Positions 6,123-9,140 of a stretch of 9,140 bases of DNA are shown one piece after another (the first letter of the stretch is position 1; each line of letters starts with the position of its first letter). Made by a program: the position numbers and the translations under genes. The notes beneath the pieces are model-generated. The model saw nothing but the letters and a program-made list of their open reading frames with translations. It did no database searches and was not told the DNA's origin. Source of the DNA: Clostridium sp. CAG:273 (lineage in GTDB: Bacteria > Bacillota > Clostridia > TANB77 > CAG-508); contig FR901474.1 of NCBI GenBank assembly GCA_000438355.1, positions 1-9,140 on the forward strand, given 5' to 3'.

Positions 6123-6533
6123 TTAAGATATTTTATAATCATATAAGAAAAATGTCATTTTTGCTTCTTTTCCGTGAATCAAAAATGTTTTTGACTTTTC
6201 ATCGCATCTATTCATTCCTTGATGTTCATAAAAACCATAATTACAAGTTGTATCTGTAAATAAATAAAAATCATTAATATTTTGTAATTTCATATATTCT
6301 AGCATATTGCAAAACATTTTCTTTCCAATTCCTTTTCCACGGGCTTTGCTAGATATTGCAAAAAATGCAACTTCTCCATCATATTTTTTCTTAGAATTTT
6401 CTAAAAATTTTTTATCTATTTCATCGACACTTGAAAAAATTTTTGATGTTTCTCGTCCTTCTTTACATAAATATAATGACATAATATCAAATACTTGCCT
6501 TATTTTCATTTTCATTACAAATTGCAAAATCAT
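6123..6533 (-). CDS. N-terminally truncated GNAT acetyltransferase (probable pseudogene)
   Basis: This open frame of 136 residues encodes the C-terminal part of a GNAT acetyltransferase. The acetyl-CoA-binding motif A is clear: VAFFAISSKARGKGIGKKMF (Arg-Gly-Lys-Gly-Ile-Gly loop), followed by the helix and strand INDFYLFTDTTCNYGFYEHQ, a late GNAT strand-helix containing a conserved Tyr. Only about 53 residues precede motif A, and they do not look like the normal first strands and helices. Homologues as I remember them run to about 190-200 residues. The first 17 residues overlap the 3' end of merR in a different frame, and a TAA directly precedes the ATG at 6533. If translated at all, a better start may be the ATG at 6482, four bases after the merR stop, giving 119 residues by translational coupling, though no good ribosome site is near. 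It is probably inactive. Confidence 0.7.
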   Translation of the reverse strand: MILQFVMKMKIRQVFDIMSLYLCKEGRETSKIFSSVDEIDKKFLENSKKKYDGEVAFFAISSKARGKGIGKKMFCNMLEYMKLQNINDFYLFTDTTCNYGFYEHQGMNRCDEKSKTFLIHGKEAKMTFFLYDYKIS

Positions 6534-7269
6534 TTAGTCCATTTTCATAAGCATATCCTGTTAATTTTAAATAATTTTCTTCAGCATATTTTAACATTTT
6601 TTCATACATTTTAGGTAAATTATCCCAAGACCCTTTTATATACCCACATAAGTATTTTCCTTTAGGTTTTATAAAAATATTTTTATTATTACTTAAGCTT
6701 GGAGTAAATAAACCATCATATTCCTGAAAATTTTTATTTTTAACTTTTTCTAAAGAAATGTAACTTCCTACACCTGCTCTGCATTGTTCTATTCCCCACA
6801 TTTCTTTTATATATACAAATAATTTTTGAATATCTGAATCTTTAAATGCAAATGGTGCTATTAAATATTCTTCCTGTTCACACTCTGTAATTTCAATTGT
6901 CATATTTTCCTTTTTTTCACTAAGTAATAATTGTTCTTTTTTACTACTTAGTACATCTTTAATTTTCTTTAATCTTATAATTTCCTCTTCTATCTCATTT
7001 GATTTTTTATTTACAATTGCAATAAAATCTTTTGGATTTGGTTTTCTTATATAGTTTCGAATTTCTTCTATACTCATATTTAATTCTTTAAACATGCGAA
7101 TATATTCAAAGTCAATGCTTTGTAAAGCGCTATAATATCTATAATTGTTTTCTCCTTTATTTTTTGGAGAAAACAATCCTATTTTATCATAATAATGTAA
7201 TGTACGCTTATTAACATTATGCAATTTTGCAAATTGAGATGTTGTTAAATTAAGAAAATCTTTATTCAT
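6487..7269 (-). CDS. MerR-family transcriptional regulator with GyrI-like effector domain
   Basis: This 260-residue DNA-binding regulator starts with a MerR winged helix-turn-helix (about 8-75: LTTSQFAKLHNVNKRTLHYY, then DKIGLFSP, YRYYS and a second helix pair FKELNMSIEEIRNYI). A dimerising coiled coil follows (about 82-120), then an effector-binding domain of the GyrI/BmrR type (about 124-260, with GVGSYISL and GKYLCGYIKGSW). This class binds small hydrophobic ligands and usually activates efflux or modification genes. The C-terminus looks cut: after GLNDFAICNENEN comes only KASI, where such domains normally close with a further strand. This is the site of overlap with the truncated GNAT gene. 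It lies 50 bp after rsiV with no terminator between. GAGG before the ATG supports the start. Confidence 0.88.
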   Translation of the reverse strand: MNKDFLNLTTSQFAKLHNVNKRTLHYYDKIGLFSPKNKGENNYRYYSALQSIDFEYIRMFKELNMSIEEIRNYIRKPNPKDFIAIVNKKSNEIEEEIIRLKKIKDVLSSKKEQLLLSEKKENMTIEITECEQEEYLIAPFAFKDSDIQKLFVYIKEMWGIEQCRAGVGSYISLEKVKNKNFQEYDGLFTPSLSNNKNIFIKPKGKYLCGYIKGSWDNLPKMYEKMLKYAEENYLKLTGYAYENGLNDFAICNENENKASI

Positions 7270-7319
7270 AATATTTCCTCTACTTATTATATTATTGATA
7301 GTTCATTATCTATATATAA

Positions 7320-8192
7320 TTATTTCATATATTTTTCATAAATTTCTTTATTAATTTCAAATTCTGGCGCACCACTAGAACCAGGTCCTACTTCATATTT
7401 GTCAAAAACTATTACAATATTTCCGTTTTCAGAAAAATAAAAATTTTGGTCATCATCTATTTTTCTAAAACTCCAATCTTTTGATTCTTCATCAAACCAA
7501 TATACAATGTTTTCATCTTCTTCCATTCTGGAAATCATCTGTCTCTTTATCTCTTCACTTATAGCATTTTTATATCCATCATTTTCAAATAAGTCCGATA
7601 TTTTAATTATTTTATCAGTGTTTTTATCTATATGGTAATATTTATATTCAAGGCTACTGCTAGCTGCTACTTGAGATATTGTTAATTTTAATGTAAACCA
7701 ATTACTAGTATTTGTTATTATTTCTGGATTAATTTTTATTGAAAGATGATTTTGCGGATTTTTTTCTGCATAATACTCATCAATAATTCTTTGTGTAAGT
7801 CTTCTTATATCTTCATTTATAAGGTCATTAGACTCACTTATTGTATTATCGGCATCTTTTATACTAGGTATATCAGCATTTAATTCACTATTTCCCTCTT
7901 TATCAAAATAATTTCTTATTGTAATTACTTTAACAATATTTCCTATTATAGGTAACTCTTGCATAGCATAAGATATTTTAGGACTTATATTAGGAAGTAC
8001 TATAAATGTTAATAAAATCAATGCTATTGCAAATCTTAAACTATATCTCCAAGCTAAATTAAAATTAGTTTTCTCATTTTTATCTGTTAAGTTTTCTAAA
8101 GTTTCATCTATAGATTTGTAAAATTTATTAGGTGCTTTTATATTTTCATCTTTAGCAATCTTTTTTATTTTTCGATCATCTAAAAAATTCAT
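7320..8192 (-). CDS. rsiV: Anti-sigma factor RsiV-like (lysozyme-receptor family)
   Basis: This 290-residue single-pass membrane protein has a cytoplasmic N-terminus (1-50) expected to bind the sigma factor, one membrane segment at about 51-67 (SLRFAIALILLTFIVLP), and a large outer part. The outer C-terminal half matches DUF3298 of RsiV: the KISDLFENDGYKNAISEEI block (197-215), then FYFSENGNIVIVFDKYEVGP and GAPEFEI (251-280). In B. subtilis RsiV binds lysozyme, is cut by signal peptidase and then by RasP, and releases SigV. A signal-peptidase-like SYA (74-76) follows the membrane segment here and could be the first cut site. The gene starts inside the sigV stop codon (ATGA overlap) with AAGGAGG ten bases upstream, as expected for a co-translated sigma/anti-sigma pair. 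Lysozyme binding itself is inferred from the family. Confidence 0.88.
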   Translation of the reverse strand: MNFLDDRKIKKIAKDENIKAPNKFYKSIDETLENLTDKNEKTNFNLAWRYSLRFAIALILLTFIVLPNISPKISYAMQELPIIGNIVKVITIRNYFDKEGNSELNADIPSIKDADNTISESNDLINEDIRRLTQRIIDEYYAEKNPQNHLSIKINPEIITNTSNWFTLKLTISQVAASSSLEYKYYHIDKNTDKIIKISDLFENDGYKNAISEEIKRQMISRMEEDENIVYWFDEESKDWSFRKIDDDQNFYFSENGNIVIVFDKYEVGPGSSGAPEFEINKEIYEKYMK

Positions 8193-8662
8193 ATATTTAT
8201 AACCTCCTTAATTTTTTCTCTACCTCTTGATAATTGCTTTTTAACCGCATCTACATTTGTACCAGTTATTTTACTTATTTCTTTTATAGACATATCTTCA
8301 TAATAAAATAATGTTATTGTTGTTCTATAAGGTTGATTTAATTTTTGTACTGCATTCCAAAGAGTTAAATTTGAATCTATATCTTCTTTATCAGCCTCGA
8401 TATTTTCTTCTATATCTACATAATTTTTATTGTTTTTTAATATTTCAAGAGAAGTATTGGTTACTATTTTATATATCCAAGGCTTAAATTTTCTTTTATC
8501 TGTTAAATTTTCTAAATTTTTATAAGACTTATAAATAGCTTCTTGAACCGCATCTTCTGCATCCGCTTCATTTTTTAATATACTATATGAAAGTCTATAC
8601 ATACCATTTTCTAAATCTTTAATATTTTTACAAAACCATTCTTTTTGGTCTACTATTAACAT
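8189..8662 (-). CDS. sigV: ECF RNA polymerase sigma factor, SigV-like
   Basis: This 157-residue ECF sigma factor has region 2 at about 18-78 (MYRLSYSILKNEADAEDAVQ, then FKPWIYKIVTNTSLEILK) and region 4 at about 100-153 (PYRTTITLFYYEDMSIKEIS, then the recognition helix TNVDAVKKQLSRGREKIK). It directs RNA polymerase to envelope-stress promoters, and the RsiV-like partner immediately downstream identifies it as the SigV class. In relatives this sigma factor controls cell-wall changes that resist lysozyme, such as O-acetylation or N-deacetylation of peptidoglycan, and its own operon. Its ribosome site AAGGAGG (8668-8674) overlaps the stop codon of the SGNH hydrolase gene, so the three genes appear to be one operon. 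The main promoter is probably upstream, outside the window. Confidence 0.9.
   Translation of the reverse strand: MLIVDQKEWFCKNIKDLENGMYRLSYSILKNEADAEDAVQEAIYKSYKNLENLTDKRKFKPWIYKIVTNTSLEILKNNKNYVDIEENIEADKEDIDSNLTLWNAVQKLNQPYRTTITLFYYEDMSIKEISKITGTNVDAVKKQLSRGREKIKEVINI
8203..8209 (-). promoter_or_regulatory. Ribosome binding site of rsiV inside sigV
   Basis: AAGGAGG on the minus strand, ten bases before the rsiV ATG and inside the last codons of sigV. Together with the ATGA overlap it supports the rsiV start and coupled translation of sigma and anti-sigma factors. Confidence 0.75.
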
Positions 8663-8667
8663 ATTTG

Positions 8668-8674
8668 CCTCCTT
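8668..8674 (-). promoter_or_regulatory. sigV ribosome binding site overlapping the SGNH gene stop
   Basis: AAGGAGG on the minus strand lies five bases before the sigV ATG. Its first two bases are also the last two of the TAA ending the SGNH hydrolase gene (8673-8675), so a ribosome finishing the hydrolase stops on the sigV ribosome site. This favours translational coupling and a common transcript. Confidence 0.8.
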
Positions 8675-9140
8675 AATCTACTGCATTTTGGCATAACCAA
8701 TTACTCCACTCTTTATAGTATTTTGCATAAATATGAACATTGTCACTCGTATAATTTGAATTTAAATTTCCATTGTCATCATCAAATTTCTCATTTATAT
8801 CTATATAAAAAATTCTTTTATTATCTGCAAATTTAGAAATTTGATCATTAAATTTATTTATATTTGTATTATTTACTATACTGTCTTTATCCGATTTCTT
8901 CGATGCTACATGTAAATTTGCTTGTATATATATTATAGCACTACTTTGACTATCTTTTATATAATCCACTAATTTTTTATAATTTTCTAAAGTTTGATTT
9001 GTATTATATCCTAATTCATTTATACCTAGCATTATATATATTTTTCCGAACTTCTTTGAACTCAATAACTGTTCTAGATTAAGTTTTCCTACTTTTGGAA
9101 CAGAGACGGTCTTGCTAAATACATTATATACACTCATTCC
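8673..9140 (-). CDS. SGNH/GDSL hydrolase family protein, C-terminal part (cut by window edge)
   Basis: The frame is open to the window edge (a Gly codon precedes the Met at 9137), so the gene continues beyond 9140 and the Met is probably internal. The visible 154-155 residues contain SGNH block III, IYIMLGINELGY (Gly38, Asn40 of the visible part), and block V, SDNVHIYAKYYKEW, with the catalytic Asp132/His135 pair (DxxH). The block I Gly-Asp-Ser nucleophile motif should lie outside. SGNH enzymes add or remove acyl groups, often acetyl, on sugars and cell-wall polymers. The tight operon with sigV-rsiV makes a role in cell-wall O-acetyl modification plausible, but that is inferred from context. 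Similar proteins in gut Firmicutes often follow an MBOAT acyltransferase gene, which cannot be checked here. Confidence 0.8.
   Translation of the reverse strand, partial: GMSVYNVFSKTVSVPKVGKLNLEQLLSSKKFGKIYIMLGINELGYNTNQTLENYKKLVDYIKDSQSSAIIYIQANLHVASKKSDKDSIVNNTNINKFNDQISKFADNKRIFYIDINEKFDDDNGNLNSNYTSDNVHIYAKYYKEWSNWLCQNAVD

Noticed and set aside
6307..6537. Plus-strand open frame opposite the truncated GNAT gene
   Set aside because: The opposite strand carries a clear GNAT motif A, and the plus-strand product shows no known motif.
7286..7314. TATAAT with a small GATA/TATC dyad upstream of merR, resembling a MerR-type promoter
   Set aside because: The implied transcript start would fall on the ribosome site, no -35 is recognisable and the dyad arms are only four bases.
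1..9140. CRISPR array, tRNA/rRNA genes, insertion sequence or attachment site
   Set aside because: No regularly spaced direct repeats, cloverleaf-like segments, transposase or integrase motifs, or long terminal inverted repeats were seen on either strand.

Overview
The window is very AT-rich, and every credible gene lies on the minus strand, preceded by strong AAGGAGG-type ribosome sites. Codon use, the SigV/RsiV pair, the DUF3221-like envelope protein and the RhuM/Fic fusion all suggest a low-GC Firmicute, most likely a gut-type member of the Clostridia. I cannot name the species. No rRNA, tRNA, CRISPR array, transposase or integrase is visible.

Read in the direction of transcription (high to low coordinates), there are four or five blocks. 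(1) 9140-7320: the C-terminal part of an SGNH/GDSL hydrolase cut by the window edge, an ECF sigma factor of the SigV type and its membrane anti-sigma factor RsiV. The three are tightly packed: the sigV ribosome site overlaps the hydrolase stop codon, and sigV and rsiV overlap as ATGA. In Bacillus, Enterococcus and C. difficile such pairs sense lysozyme and control cell-wall modification. (2) 7269-6123: a MerR-family regulator with a GyrI-like effector domain, followed by a GNAT acetyltransferase lacking its N-terminal half. The two overlap in different frames at what looks like a deletion junction, and a clear intrinsic terminator follows at 6054-6082. (3) 5938-3409: a small NifX/NifB-like protein with a His/Cys-rich tail, a sigma-70-family factor that carries its own two membrane segments, and a membrane-anchored extracytoplasmic protein with a DUF3221-like middle domain. 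The last two form a compact pair and are the least ordinary part of the window. (4) 3263-1836: an O6-alkylguanine-DNA alkyltransferase (ogt) behind a recognisable extended -10 promoter, then a GIY-YIG nuclease with a large unassigned N-terminal domain. (5) 1736-196: a RhuM/Fic-Doc fusion protein and a 2H phosphoesterase (2'-5' RNA ligase-like). Below 196 lies a short open frame without a start codon that may be a gene remnant.

Functionally the window combines envelope-stress signalling (two separate sigma/membrane modules within about 5 kb) with accessory genes for nucleic-acid repair or cleavage and a Fic enzyme. The strongest candidate for something little described is the membrane-tethered sigma factor and its DUF3221-like partner at 5506-3409. 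The clearest genetic lesion is the merR/GNAT junction near 6490-6520.
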